DNA from: an uncultured Blastococcus sp. | Lineage (GTDB): Bacteria > Actinomycetota > Actinomycetes > Mycobacteriales > Antricoccaceae | Length of the DNA stretch: 10,035 nucleotides | NCBI GenBank assembly: GCA_946221975.1 | Contig: CAMIGT010000021.1 | Coordinates: 1 to 10,035 of the forward strand | Direction of reading: 5' to 3' | Shown here: in pieces, positions 1 to 6,736 of the stretch | How the letters are laid out: every line of letters begins with the position of its first letter | How positions within the stretch are numbered: the first letter of the stretch is position 1 | Position numbers and translations under genes: made by a program | Notes under the pieces: model-generated | Database searches by the model: none | Told to the model about the DNA's origin: nothing | The model's input: the letters and a program-made list of their open reading frames with translations, nothing else

Positions 1-234
1 ATGCTCATCAGCAGCGGGACCGACGACGGTGGCATCTTGGATATCCAGATGAACGGGACGGAGGTCTCGGTCGTCAACCTCACCCTGCCCGACGAGCCGA
101 TGCTAACCAACTTCGGCGACTTCACCGGCAGCATCTCCGATGGCATCTATGAGCTGAGTGGGCCGGTTCAGGACGACCCCTACCAGCCCACGGTCACCCA
201 CCAGCTGGACGTCACGCTTACCTGCAAGGTCTAA
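1..234 (+). CDS. C-terminal part of a probable secreted lipoprotein (LpqH/19-kDa antigen-like), 5' end outside the window
   Basis: Seventy-seven codons are open from base 1 to a TAA stop. No signal peptide or lipobox is present, so the ATG at base 1 is most likely an internal methionine of a gene that begins to the left. The fragment is acidic and rich in Thr, Ser, Gly and Asp, as expected of an exported beta-strand protein. Its end follows the pattern of the mycobacterial 19-kDa lipoprotein family: a Ser-rich strand, an Asp-Gly turn, a Y-x-L-S-G strand, a Pro-containing loop and a last strand ending in TLTC. In that family the terminal Cys pairs with an earlier Cys; any such partner would lie outside the window. 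The assignment rests on this remembered pattern, not on an alignment. The stop overlaps that of the convergent MFS gene. Confidence 0.5.
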   Translation: MLISSGTDDGGILDIQMNGTEVSVVNLTLPDEPMLTNFGDFTGSISDGIYELSGPVQDDPYQPTVTHQLDVTLTCKV

Positions 235-1682
235 GAAACGTCGACGTAGCCGCGGTAGGCGATGCGCGACATCCACACCGACCCCAGCGCGGCCAGCGCG
301 AAGACCGCGAAGGTGATGGGTACGCCGTCCAGCAGTCCCTCGCGATAGGCCGGCGGCAGCGCGGTGGTGTGTCCGGCGTACACCGCGCTCTTGCCGGCGG
401 CCGGCAGCAGCAGGGTCACCGACGCGAGCGCGAGCGCGTTGCCGGCGATGATGCCGGTGCCCTGGATCATCACACGCAGCGAGCCGACGACGCCCATCTT
501 CTCGACCGGCACCGTCTTGGTGACCGACGACGAGTTGGCGGTGAGCACCATTCCGCCACCGAAGCCGACGAGTCCGCCGCCTGCCGCGACGACGATCAGC
601 CAGGACGGGTGCCAGATCATCACCGAGCAGAGCGCGACCGCGACGAGGACGAGTACGGCGCCGCACTGGCTCACCCACGCGCTGCCCCGCCGCATCTCAA
701 GCCAGCCGGCAAGCGGCGACGAGAGCAGCGACCCGATCGCGATCGGCAGCACGAGCAGACCGGTCATCGTCGGCGACAGGTTGTGCGCGCTCTGGTAGAC
801 CAGGGCGATCAGGATGAGGATGCCGAAACGCGCGATATGGCTCAGAAACGTGGTCGCCGTCGTACCGGTGAAGAGCCGGTCGCGAAACACCGACAGCTCG
901 ACCATCGGGTCGCTGGCGCGCTTCTCGCGCCAGATGAAGAACGGCAGCAGCGCCGCGGTGACTCCGAGGCACAGCAGGGCAAGTGCGCTGCCGAGGCCCT
1001 GTGAGCTGACCGTGGTCAGCATCGCCACGAACGACGTCATCATCGCCACGAAAAGCAGCGCTCCGCTGACATCGAACGCGGCGAGGTTGTGCCGGTTCTC
1101 CCGGTCGAGCGTCACCCAGGCGCCGACGAAGATGACGACGCAGATGGGGATGTTGCCCCAGAAGATCCACCGCCAGCCGACGGTGTCTACGAGCAGCCCT
1201 CCGACGACCGGTCCGAGCAGCTGGGCCGCGGAGTTGCAGGCGAAGTAGATGCCCATCGCCTGGCCGATCCGCCGGCGCGGCACCGAGGCGGCGATCAGCG
1301 CGCTCGTCGTCGCAAACATCATCGCGGCACCGAGGCCGGTGATCGCGCGTCCGGCGATCATCACCCAGCCGTGGGTCGCCACCGCGCTCAGCACACAGCC
1401 GAGGGTGAACGCGACGACCCCGCCGATGAAGGTACGCCGCCGCGAGGTGAGGTCGGCGAACTTGCCGAACGCGACCATCAGCGCGTTCGAGGCGAGCAGG
1501 TTAGCCAGCAGGATCCAGCTGGACTGCCCGGCCGTGGCCTGGATATCCGAGGCGATGGCCGGGAGCGCGATGTTGACCGAGCTCAGGCTCAGCCCGCCGA
1601 TGAACATCGCCGCAGACGACAGCGCCACCACATTGCGGGCCGTGGCCCGGTCTGTGGTGGCGCATGTCGGCGTACTCGTCAT
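231..1682 (-). CDS. MFS drug/metabolite exporter, DHA2 (EmrB/QacA-like) family, 14 TM helices
   Basis: A 483-residue, very hydrophobic protein with about 14 predicted membrane helices, typical in length for the H+-antiport DHA2 family that exports drugs or metabolites across the inner membrane. Visible motifs are the TM1 signature ending VNIALP (residues 36-41), the loop 2-3 motif A (G73, D77, R81-R83) and a motif C-like GPVVGG in helix 5. The acidic residue usual at the start of the TM1 signature in QacA-type pumps is replaced by serine (S32), so coupling or substrate range may differ. The ATG start lies 14 bases after the SDR stop, with only a weak GTAGGT ribosome site, so the two genes are probably cotranscribed. 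The substrate cannot be told. The TAG stop overlaps the convergent lipoprotein gene's TAA, leaving no room for a terminator. Confidence 0.93.
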   Translation of the reverse strand: MTSTPTCATTDRATARNVVALSSAAMFIGGLSLSSVNIALPAIASDIQATAGQSSWILLANLLASNALMVAFGKFADLTSRRRTFIGGVVAFTLGCVLSAVATHGWVMIAGRAITGLGAAMMFATTSALIAASVPRRRIGQAMGIYFACNSAAQLLGPVVGGLLVDTVGWRWIFWGNIPICVVIFVGAWVTLDRENRHNLAAFDVSGALLFVAMMTSFVAMLTTVSSQGLGSALALLCLGVTAALLPFFIWREKRASDPMVELSVFRDRLFTGTTATTFLSHIARFGILILIALVYQSAHNLSPTMTGLLVLPIAIGSLLSSPLAGWLEMRRGSAWVSQCGAVLVLVAVALCSVMIWHPSWLIVVAAGGGLVGFGGGMVLTANSSSVTKTVPVEKMGVVGSLRVMIQGTGIIAGNALALASVTLLLPAAGKSAVYAGHTTALPPAYREGLLDGVPITFAVFALAALGSVWMSRIAYRGYVDVS

Positions 1683-1696
1683 GCCACGCGGGTGAC

Positions 1697-2452
1697 CTAC
1701 CGGCCGCCGTTGACGTGCAGCGTCTGCCCGGTCACGAACGACGAGTCGTCCGAGGCGAAGAAGGCAATGACGTTGGCGATGTCGATCGGCTGGCCGACCC
1801 GGCCCAGCGGGGTGTTGGCCGCCGCGGCCTTCTTGAAGTCTTCCTTGTCGACACCGACGCGTGCGGCGGTCGAGTCGGTCATCGGGGTCTCGATGTAGCC
1901 AGGGGCGACAGCGTTGACGTTGATGTTGAACTTGCCGAGCTCCAGCGCCAGGGTCGATGTGAAGCCGATGATGCCGGCCTTGGCAGCGGAGTAGTTGGCC
2001 TGTCCGCGGTTGCCCAGCGACGAGCGCGAGCTGAGGTTGACGATCTTGCCGTACTTCTGCTCGGTCATGTACTTCGTGGCCTGCTTGCAGGTGTTGAAGG
2101 CGCCGCGCAGGTGGACGGCCATGACGGCGTCCCAGTCGTCCTCGGTCATCTTGAACAGCAGGTTGTCGCGGATGATGCCCGCGTTGTTGACGAGGATGTG
2201 AATGCCACCGAGCTCGTCCACGGTGCGCTCAACGGCGGCGGTGACCTGGTCCATGTTGGAGACGTCGGCGCCGATGCCGATCGCCTCGCCGCCTGCGAGG
2301 TTGATCGCCTCAACGGTGCCGGAGACCGCGTCGTCCTTGAGGTCGACCGCAGCGACCTTGGCGCCGCCCTTCGCGAGAAGGATCGCGGTCTCCTTGCCGA
2401 TGCCCTGTGCGGCGCCGGTGACAAACGCGACCTTGCCAGAGAAGTCGTACAT
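1697..2452 (-). CDS. Short-chain dehydrogenase/reductase (FabG-like, probably NAD-dependent)
   Basis: A 251-residue classical SDR, full length for the family: a cytoplasmic Rossmann-fold oxidoreductase acting on hydroxyl/keto groups. Visible motifs are TGAAQGIG (residues 12-19), NNAG (89-92), the catalytic Ser at 141-142, YSAAK with Y154 and K158, and the APGYIETPM segment after strand 6. D37 ends the second beta strand, and Q16 stands where NADPH-dependent FabG has Arg; both favour NAD(H), as in catabolic dehydrogenases. The Asn of the usual N-S-Y-K tetrad is replaced by H114 in VHLRG, a motif I also know from the dehydrogenase domain of MFE-2/HSD17B4. A 3-hydroxyacyl-CoA or similar alcohol dehydrogenase is therefore as likely as a fatty-acid-synthesis reductase. 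AGGAG (2459-2463) six bases before the ATG supports the start. The MFS exporter gene follows. Confidence 0.93.
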   Translation of the reverse strand: MYDFSGKVAFVTGAAQGIGKETAILLAKGGAKVAAVDLKDDAVSGTVEAINLAGGEAIGIGADVSNMDQVTAAVERTVDELGGIHILVNNAGIIRDNLLFKMTEDDWDAVMAVHLRGAFNTCKQATKYMTEQKYGKIVNLSSRSSLGNRGQANYSAAKAGIIGFTSTLALELGKFNINVNAVAPGYIETPMTDSTAARVGVDKEDFKKAAAANTPLGRVGQPIDIANVIAFFASDDSSFVTGQTLHVNGGR

Positions 2453-2486
2453 GCTGAGCTCCTGAGTTTGCTCTCGGGGGATTTCC

Positions 2487-2497
2487 GAATCGGATTC
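2487..2497. promoter_or_regulatory. Short palindrome in the SDR leader, possible operator
   Basis: In the 98-bp gap between the second ABC permease gene and the SDR gene sits GAATC-G-GATTC, a perfect 5+5 inverted repeat around one base, with another GATTC at 2504-2508. It lies 35 bases upstream of the SDR start, where a repressor could act on an SDR-MFS transcript. I find no convincing -10/-35 pair and no terminator in this gap. An 11-bp palindrome can occur by chance, so this is only a candidate. Confidence 0.22.
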
Positions 2498-2551
2498 AGT
2501 TGTGATTCTTTCATGGCGCTAACTACCTGCCCGCGGGGGTCCGAACGGTGC

Positions 2552-3376
2552 TCAGGCCATCAGCATGCGACCGAGTCGGCGCACGGTTCCCCACACGCCG
2601 ATCGCAATCATCACTGCGAAGTAGGCGACGTGTCCGACCATCGTGACGTCGAGTACGCCGAGACTCAGCCCGCGCAGCAGCTCGACCCCGTGGTGCAGCG
2701 GCATCGCCCGCACCAGCCACTGGATCGGCTCGGGATAGACGCTGATGTTGAAGAACGTGCCGCTGAACAGGAACATCGGCACGATCGCCAGCTGCACGAG
2801 ATCGAGGTCCTGCCAGGAGCGGGCGAACGTCGTGACCGCCATGCCCACTGCGGCAAACGCAAACGCGATCAGCATGACCGCCGGCAGCAATAGGAGCGCC
2901 CACCACGATGTTGTCAGGCCCATCACCAGCATCACGATGATGAACGCGACGGCGTACGCCGCTCCCCTGCCGAGAGCCCACCACATCTCACCAAGCGCGA
3001 TGTCCAACGGTCCCAGCGGAGTTGCGAGGACGCTGTCGTACAGCTTGAGGTGCTTGAGCTTCCAGAAGACGTTGTTGGTCGAGTCGTAGATCGCGCCGTT
3101 CATCGCCGAGGTGGCGAGCAGCGCCGGGGCGATGAACGCGCCGTACGCGACGATCTGCCCGCCCGGCCCTTCGACGCCGCCGACGAGCGCGCCGATGCCG
3201 ATCCCAAACGACAGCAGATAGAAGACCGGTTCGAAGAAGCCGGACAGCAAGATGACCCACGTCGATTTGGACACGCGCAGCGAGCGTTCGACGAGTGCGC
3301 CGGGGCGTCCGGCGTACAACGAGGGCGGCAACACCCGCAGCAACAGGCCGCGGCGGACGGGCTCAACGGTGGTCAT
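2552..3376 (-). CDS. ABC-2 type exporter permease, NodJ-like (second permease)
   Basis: A 274-residue integral membrane protein with about six predicted helices, the normal size for ABC-2 export permeases. After a roughly 37-residue cytoplasmic N-terminus comes the first helix with FFEPVFYLLSFGIGIG. Next is a helix with APALLATSAM, the cytoplasmic ATPLGPLDIALGE loop, two further helices, then MFLFSGTFF and the PLHHGVELLRGLSLG segment, a hallmark of NodJ-type permeases. It should pair with the neighbouring permease and the NodI-like ATPase to form an asymmetric exporter; the substrate (lipid, glycan, polyketide or drug in related systems) is not visible. Its ATG overlaps the stop of the upstream permease (ATGA), indicating translational coupling. 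It is the last gene of the ndk-ABC run. Confidence 0.92.
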   Translation of the reverse strand: MTTVEPVRRGLLLRVLPPSLYAGRPGALVERSLRVSKSTWVILLSGFFEPVFYLLSFGIGIGALVGGVEGPGGQIVAYGAFIAPALLATSAMNGAIYDSTNNVFWKLKHLKLYDSVLATPLGPLDIALGEMWWALGRGAAYAVAFIIVMLVMGLTTSWWALLLLPAVMLIAFAFAAVGMAVTTFARSWQDLDLVQLAIVPMFLFSGTFFNISVYPEPIQWLVRAMPLHHGVELLRGLSLGVLDVTMVGHVAYFAVMIAIGVWGTVRRLGRMLMA

Positions 3377-4206
3377 GTGATGAGCCTTCGTGCAAATCCC
3401 CTACGCAGCAGGAGGTATCCGGCGATGATCAGCGCGGTGAGATAGCCGAGGTGTACGCCGATCATGGTGGCCGACAGGTCTGCCACGGACGTGTCCGGCA
3501 GCGGGCCGAGGGCAGCCCAACGCACCAGCTCGTTGGTGTGCCACAGCGGCGTGACCCACGCGATCACCTGGCCCCACTGCGGAAGTTCCGCGATGGGATA
3601 GAACGTCCCGGAGAAGAGCATCATCGGCACGATCAGGAACCGGAAGATGAAGTTGAACGCCCCGTCCTTCTCGACCACCGTCGACAGCACCATGATCGGC
3701 ACGCAGATGGCGAGGGCGCCGTACGTCGCCAGCGGGATGACCGCCACCGACTGCCAGGTCAGGGCCGCGCCGAACGCGGTGACGATCAGGTAGAAGACGA
3801 CACACGCCGACGCGACGCGTGCCGCGACGAAGGCAATCAGTCCCCGCACGAGCTGCACCGGGGTTAGCGGCGTCGCGTGCATCGCGTAGAAGACCTTGTC
3901 CCACTGGAATCCGCCGAGGATCGGGAACGTCGCCTCAGACGCGCCGATCTGCATCCCGGTGACCGCGATCATCGCCGGTGCGACGTACGCCAGGTAGGAG
4001 ACGCCGAGGCTCTGCGCCCCCCCGCGCGAGTCGACGAGCGTTCCGAGCCCGACGCCGAGCGCGAGGAGATAGAAGAGCGGCGTGAGCAGGCTGACGACGA
4101 CCGTGCTCTTCCAGTAGCGGCGGTAGCGCAGCATCGCCTGCTGGAAGACCGAGAGAGCGCCGCCCACCGAGCGCAGCGGCGGTTCGGCCATCGATCGCGC
4201 GGACAT
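3373..4206 (-). CDS. ABC-2 type exporter permease, NodJ/DrrB-like (first permease)
   Basis: A 277-residue membrane protein with about six predicted helices, homologous in layout to the next permease but clearly diverged. The first helix carries LLTPLFYLLALGVGLG, followed by the AYVAPAMIAVTGM helix, the MHATPLTPVQLVRG cytoplasmic loop, and MLFSGTFYPIAELPQ with PLWHTNELVRWAALG near the C-terminus. The protein ends in a basic tail (RRGFARR) that should be cytoplasmic. The start chosen overlaps the ATPase stop by one base (TGATG); a second ATG five codons inside (first base 4191) is possible, and neither has a clear ribosome site. Two unlike permeases plus one ATPase is the DrrABC-style arrangement, so a heterodimeric membrane channel is expected. 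Confidence 0.92.
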   Translation of the reverse strand: MSARSMAEPPLRSVGGALSVFQQAMLRYRRYWKSTVVVSLLTPLFYLLALGVGLGTLVDSRGGAQSLGVSYLAYVAPAMIAVTGMQIGASEATFPILGGFQWDKVFYAMHATPLTPVQLVRGLIAFVAARVASACVVFYLIVTAFGAALTWQSVAVIPLATYGALAICVPIMVLSTVVEKDGAFNFIFRFLIVPMMLFSGTFYPIAELPQWGQVIAWVTPLWHTNELVRWAALGPLPDTSVADLSATMIGVHLGYLTALIIAGYLLLRRGFARRLIT

Positions 4207-5153
4207 CAGTCGACCAGCGTCCGGCCGGTGAGCGTGAGGAAGACATCCTCCAGCGACGATCGGCGTACCAGGCTGGCGACGGGATGGATCCCGGCGTTCG
4301 CAACCTCTTCCAGAGTCCGCTCGCCATCGGCGACGTACAGCAGCACCCGGTCCGGGAGCACCTCGATCCGCTCGGCGAAGCCGGCCAGCTGTTCCGCGGC
4401 CGCCTCGTTGGCGTCCGGACCGAACCGCAGCTCGGCCACCTCACGGGTCGAGTGCCGAGCGATGAGCTCGCGCGGCGATCCTTCGGCGACGATCCGACCG
4501 TGGTCCATCACGACGAGCCGGTCGCAGAGCTGCTCGGCCTCGTCCATATAGTGCGTCGTGAACACCAGGGTGACGCCGCGCTGCTTGAGCCGATAAAGCC
4601 TGTCCCACAAGACATGCCGCGCCTGCGGGTCAAGACCGGTGGTCGGTTCGTCGAGCAGCAGGATCTCCGGTTCGTTGATCAGCGCGCGAGCGATCGTCAG
4701 GCGCCGTTTCATGCCGCCGGAGAGCGGCTCAACCTTGTCGCCGCGGCGTTCAGATAGCTGCGCGAAGTCCAGCAGCTCGTCGATGCGCGGCTCAAGCTGC
4801 CCCCGACGAAGTCCGAAGTACCGCCCGTAGATGTAGAGGTTCTCCCAGACGGTCAGCTCGGTGTCGAGGTGGTCCTGCTGCGGGACGACGCCGAGCCGGG
4901 CGCGGATCGCGGGGCCTTGCTCGACCGGGTCCTGACCGAAGATGCGCAACCGTCCGTCGGTCGGCGGCGAGACAGCCGCGACCATCCGCATGGTCGACGA
5001 CTTGCCGGCGCCGTTCGGGCCGAGGAAGCCGAACGACTCCCCCGGGCGTACGGCGAAGTCGATGCCGTCGACCCCTGTGAAGTCGCCAAACGACTTGCGC
5101 AGCGCTGAGGCCTCGATCAGCGCCATCGTCTCCGGAGGCGCTGACGCGCTCAC
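4206..5153 (-). CDS. ABC-2 type exporter ATP-binding protein, NodI/DrrA-like
   Basis: A 315-residue ATPase that should power the two permeases encoded next. All nucleotide-binding elements are intact: Walker [10 protein letters not shown] (45-53), Q-loop at VPQQD (89-94), signature LSGGMKRRL (144-152), Walker B ILLLDEP (164-170), D-loop GLDPQ and switch His H201. The [19 protein letters not shown] run and the [14 protein letters not shown] segment are typical of NodI and the DrrA/daunorubicin-type group. About 85 residues after the ATPase core form the C-terminal extension of that group. The start is uncertain: GTG at 5153 overlaps the ndk stop (GTGA) but has no clear ribosome site, while ATG at 5126 (residue 10) has GGAG close in front. 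Either way it is coupled to or abuts ndk. Confidence 0.94.
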   Translation of the reverse strand: MSASAPPETMALIEASALRKSFGDFTGVDGIDFAVRPGESFGFLGPNGAGKSSTMRMVAAVSPPTDGRLRIFGQDPVEQGPAIRARLGVVPQQDHLDTELTVWENLYIYGRYFGLRRGQLEPRIDELLDFAQLSERRGDKVEPLSGGMKRRLTIARALINEPEILLLDEPTTGLDPQARHVLWDRLYRLKQRGVTLVFTTHYMDEAEQLCDRLVVMDHGRIVAEGSPRELIARHSTREVAELRFGPDANEAAAEQLAGFAERIEVLPDRVLLYVADGERTLEEVANAGIHPVASLVRRSSLEDVFLTLTGRTLVD

Positions 5154-5557
5154 AGGTCCGGGAAGAAGATCTTGGCTTCGCGGATCCCGTTTTCCGGCGA
5201 GTCGGACCCGTGCACGATGTTGCGGTTAGTGAGCGTGGCGAAGGTGCCGCGGATGCTGCCGGGCGCCGCCTCGATCGGGTTGGTCGCACCGGCCAGCTGG
5301 CGCCACGCTGCGATGGCGTTGTCGCCTTCGGCCACGATGGCGACGAGCGGGCCGCTGGTGATGAAGTCGACCAGGTCGGCGTAGAACGGCTTGCCCTCGT
5401 GCTCGGCGTAGTGCTGTGCTGCGGTGTCGCGATCGAGCGTGCGCAGCTCCATCGCGATGATCTCGAGGCCCTTGTTTTCAATGCGGCTGATTACCTCGCC
5501 CACGATTCGGCGCTCGACGCCGTCGGGCTTGATGAGGATGAGCGTGCGCTCAGACAT
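5150..5557 (-). CDS. ndk: Nucleoside diphosphate kinase
   Basis: A 135-residue protein, the standard bacterial length, that transfers the gamma-phosphate of ATP to other (d)NDPs through a phosphohistidine. The N-terminal [12 protein letters not shown] strand contains K10. The [15 protein letters not shown] segment is the nucleotide-binding region, and the active-site histidine is H116 in NxxHGSDS. The protein ends EAKIFFPDL, as in its relatives. The ATG is preceded by GGAG (5567-5570) at a nine-base spacing. The stop overlaps the start of the ABC ATPase gene, so this housekeeping enzyme is the first gene of an exporter operon, or at least read through into it. A candidate promoter lies about 50 bases upstream. 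Confidence 0.97.
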   Translation of the reverse strand: MSERTLILIKPDGVERRIVGEVISRIENKGLEIIAMELRTLDRDTAAQHYAEHEGKPFYADLVDFITSGPLVAIVAEGDNAIAAWRQLAGATNPIEAAPGSIRGTFATLTNRNIVHGSDSPENGIREAKIFFPDL

Positions 5558-5609
5558 GCGTGGTGACTCCAGGTTGTGAGAGGTGAACGCGGGCCGCGTG
5601 GTCGATCAC

Positions 5610-5639
5610 ATCCTACGGTTGCGCGCCCTGCCCCGTCAC
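5610..5639 (-). promoter_or_regulatory. Candidate promoter of ndk and the ABC exporter genes
   Basis: On the minus strand, GTGACG (5634-5639, four of six matches to TTGACA) stands 18 bases before TAGGAT (5610-5615), which fits the actinobacterial TAnnnT -10 pattern. A start point near 5603 would give a leader of roughly 45 bases containing the ndk GGAG ribosome site. Recognised by eye only; such weak boxes occur by chance. Confidence 0.35.
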
Positions 5640-5673
5640 AGCGCTCGACGGTCCGAAACCGCGGGGCGGATCA

Positions 5674-5722
5674 ACATAGCGGTGGATTGCGGTCAAATGA
5701 TGACTGCAATCCAACGGTATGT
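5674..5722. repeat. 49-bp imperfect palindrome (22-nt arms, 5-nt loop) between the acetamidase gene and ndk
   Basis: Two 22-base arms, 5674-5695 and 5701-5722, are complementary at 19 of 22 positions around the loop AATGA (5696-5700). The inner 13 positions, beginning TGGATTGC and ending GCAATCCA, have one flaw (G5691 opposite T5705, a G-U wobble in the plus-strand transcript and A-C in the minus-strand one). The outer part adds eight pairs and two mismatches. It begins 12 bases beyond the acetamidase stop. No T-run follows it on either strand, so it is not a textbook intrinsic terminator. It could still block or protect the acetamidase mRNA end, be a protein-binding site, or be a dispersed palindromic element. 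Confidence 0.8.
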
Positions 5723-5734
5723 GGCAGGCCCGGT

Positions 5735-6736
5735 TCATCGCGCGGTGAGGCGGGAGTGCACTCCGTCGTACGCCGACACCCCCGGCAGGTAACGCTTGTC
5801 GAGCTTCGAGACCACCGTGTAGTCGACGTCCACGACGTTGGCGACCGGCGTGAGCGCGAGCTGGGTGACGTACTGGTAGGCATCGAGCTCGGACAGTCCG
5901 GTCAGTTCGCAGACCCAGCGCACGAGATCGAGCTGGCTGATCCGGAAGGCATCTTCCAGCGGTCTGGACGAACCGGTCGACATGACGTAGGAGTCGGTCT
6001 CGATCCGCGGCCACTCGGTGTACTGCCCCTTGATCAGCTCGATGCGAAAGACGGTATCCATCGCGGTCTCGACGGCCACGCCGCAGGTTTCGCCTTCGCC
6101 CTGGCGCGCGTGCCCATCTCCTAGGCACAGCAACGCGCCGGGGACGTTGACGCCGAGATAGCAGGTCGCACCCGCGCGCATCTCCGGGGTATCCATGTTG
6201 CCGCCCCAGGCGCCGGGTGCCAGGGTGGAGCGGTATTCACCGAGGGCCGGGGCGACGCCGACCGTGCCGTGCATCGGGTCGAGCGGGAGCTCGGCGTGGA
6301 AGGCCGACTCGCGGGCCTGGTAGTGCACGATCCCGGCCGGCACGTCGAGCTCGTAGATCCACGTCAGCTCGCGAAGCGGCGGCTGCAGCGTCGCCGTCTT
6401 CGGGGTCGAGGTGAGCGAGCCGAAGTATGGGACGGTGCTGCTCACGCCCCACCCGTGCCGCGGCACGATACTCACGAAGTGCACCGCGAGCGTGTCGCCG
6501 GGCTCGGCGCCTTCGATGAAGAACGGCCCGGTTTGCGGGTTGAGCAGCCGCGGGTCGCAGCGCTCGCTGGCGAGGTGGTCCGCGTGCGAGACCTGGCCGT
6601 TGAAACAGTCGCGGGTCCAGGTCGCGACGGTCTGTCCGGGCCGGATCGAGATCACCGGTTCATGCGACCCGAAGGTGTAGATCAGGCTCTCGGGGTCGAC
6701 CTGCTCGTCCGGCTGGTAGCTGACATCAACAGTCAT
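5735..6736 (-). CDS. Acetamidase/formamidase family amidohydrolase
   Basis: A 333-residue cytoplasmic hydrolase of the FmdA/AmdA family, which cleaves short aliphatic amides to an acid and ammonia. Family marks in order are the NPQTGPFFIEGAEPGDTL segment (66-83), PMHGTVGVAP (154-163), GGNMDTPEM (178-186) and the strongly conserved GDGHARQGEGE (206-216). It is shorter than the roughly 400-residue formamidases but within the range of shorter family members. The open frame continues about 107 codons upstream, but that stretch lies inside the permease gene in another frame. The ATG at 6736 overlaps the permease stop (ATGA) and starts just before the conserved part, so I chose it; there is no clear ribosome site, consistent with translational coupling. 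The family does not fix the substrate. An amide or N-formyl compound brought in by the adjacent permease is inferred. Confidence 0.92.
   Translation of the reverse strand: MTVDVSYQPDEQVDPESLIYTFGSHEPVISIRPGQTVATWTRDCFNGQVSHADHLASERCDPRLLNPQTGPFFIEGAEPGDTLAVHFVSIVPRHGWGVSSTVPYFGSLTSTPKTATLQPPLRELTWIYELDVPAGIVHYQARESAFHAELPLDPMHGTVGVAPALGEYRSTLAPGAWGGNMDTPEMRAGATCYLGVNVPGALLCLGDGHARQGEGETCGVAVETAMDTVFRIELIKGQYTEWPRIETDSYVMSTGSSRPLEDAFRISQLDLVRWVCELTGLSELDAYQYVTQLALTPVANVVDVDYTVVSKLDKRYLPGVSAYDGVHSRLTAR

Noticed and set aside
787..806. CTGGTAGACCAG palindrome resembling the operator core
   Set aside because: It is inside the MFS coding region, has a two-base centre instead of three, and lies far from any start.
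5674..5722. Palindrome as a standard rho-independent terminator
   Set aside because: No T-run follows the stem in either direction, and the stem is not particularly G+C-rich for this genome.
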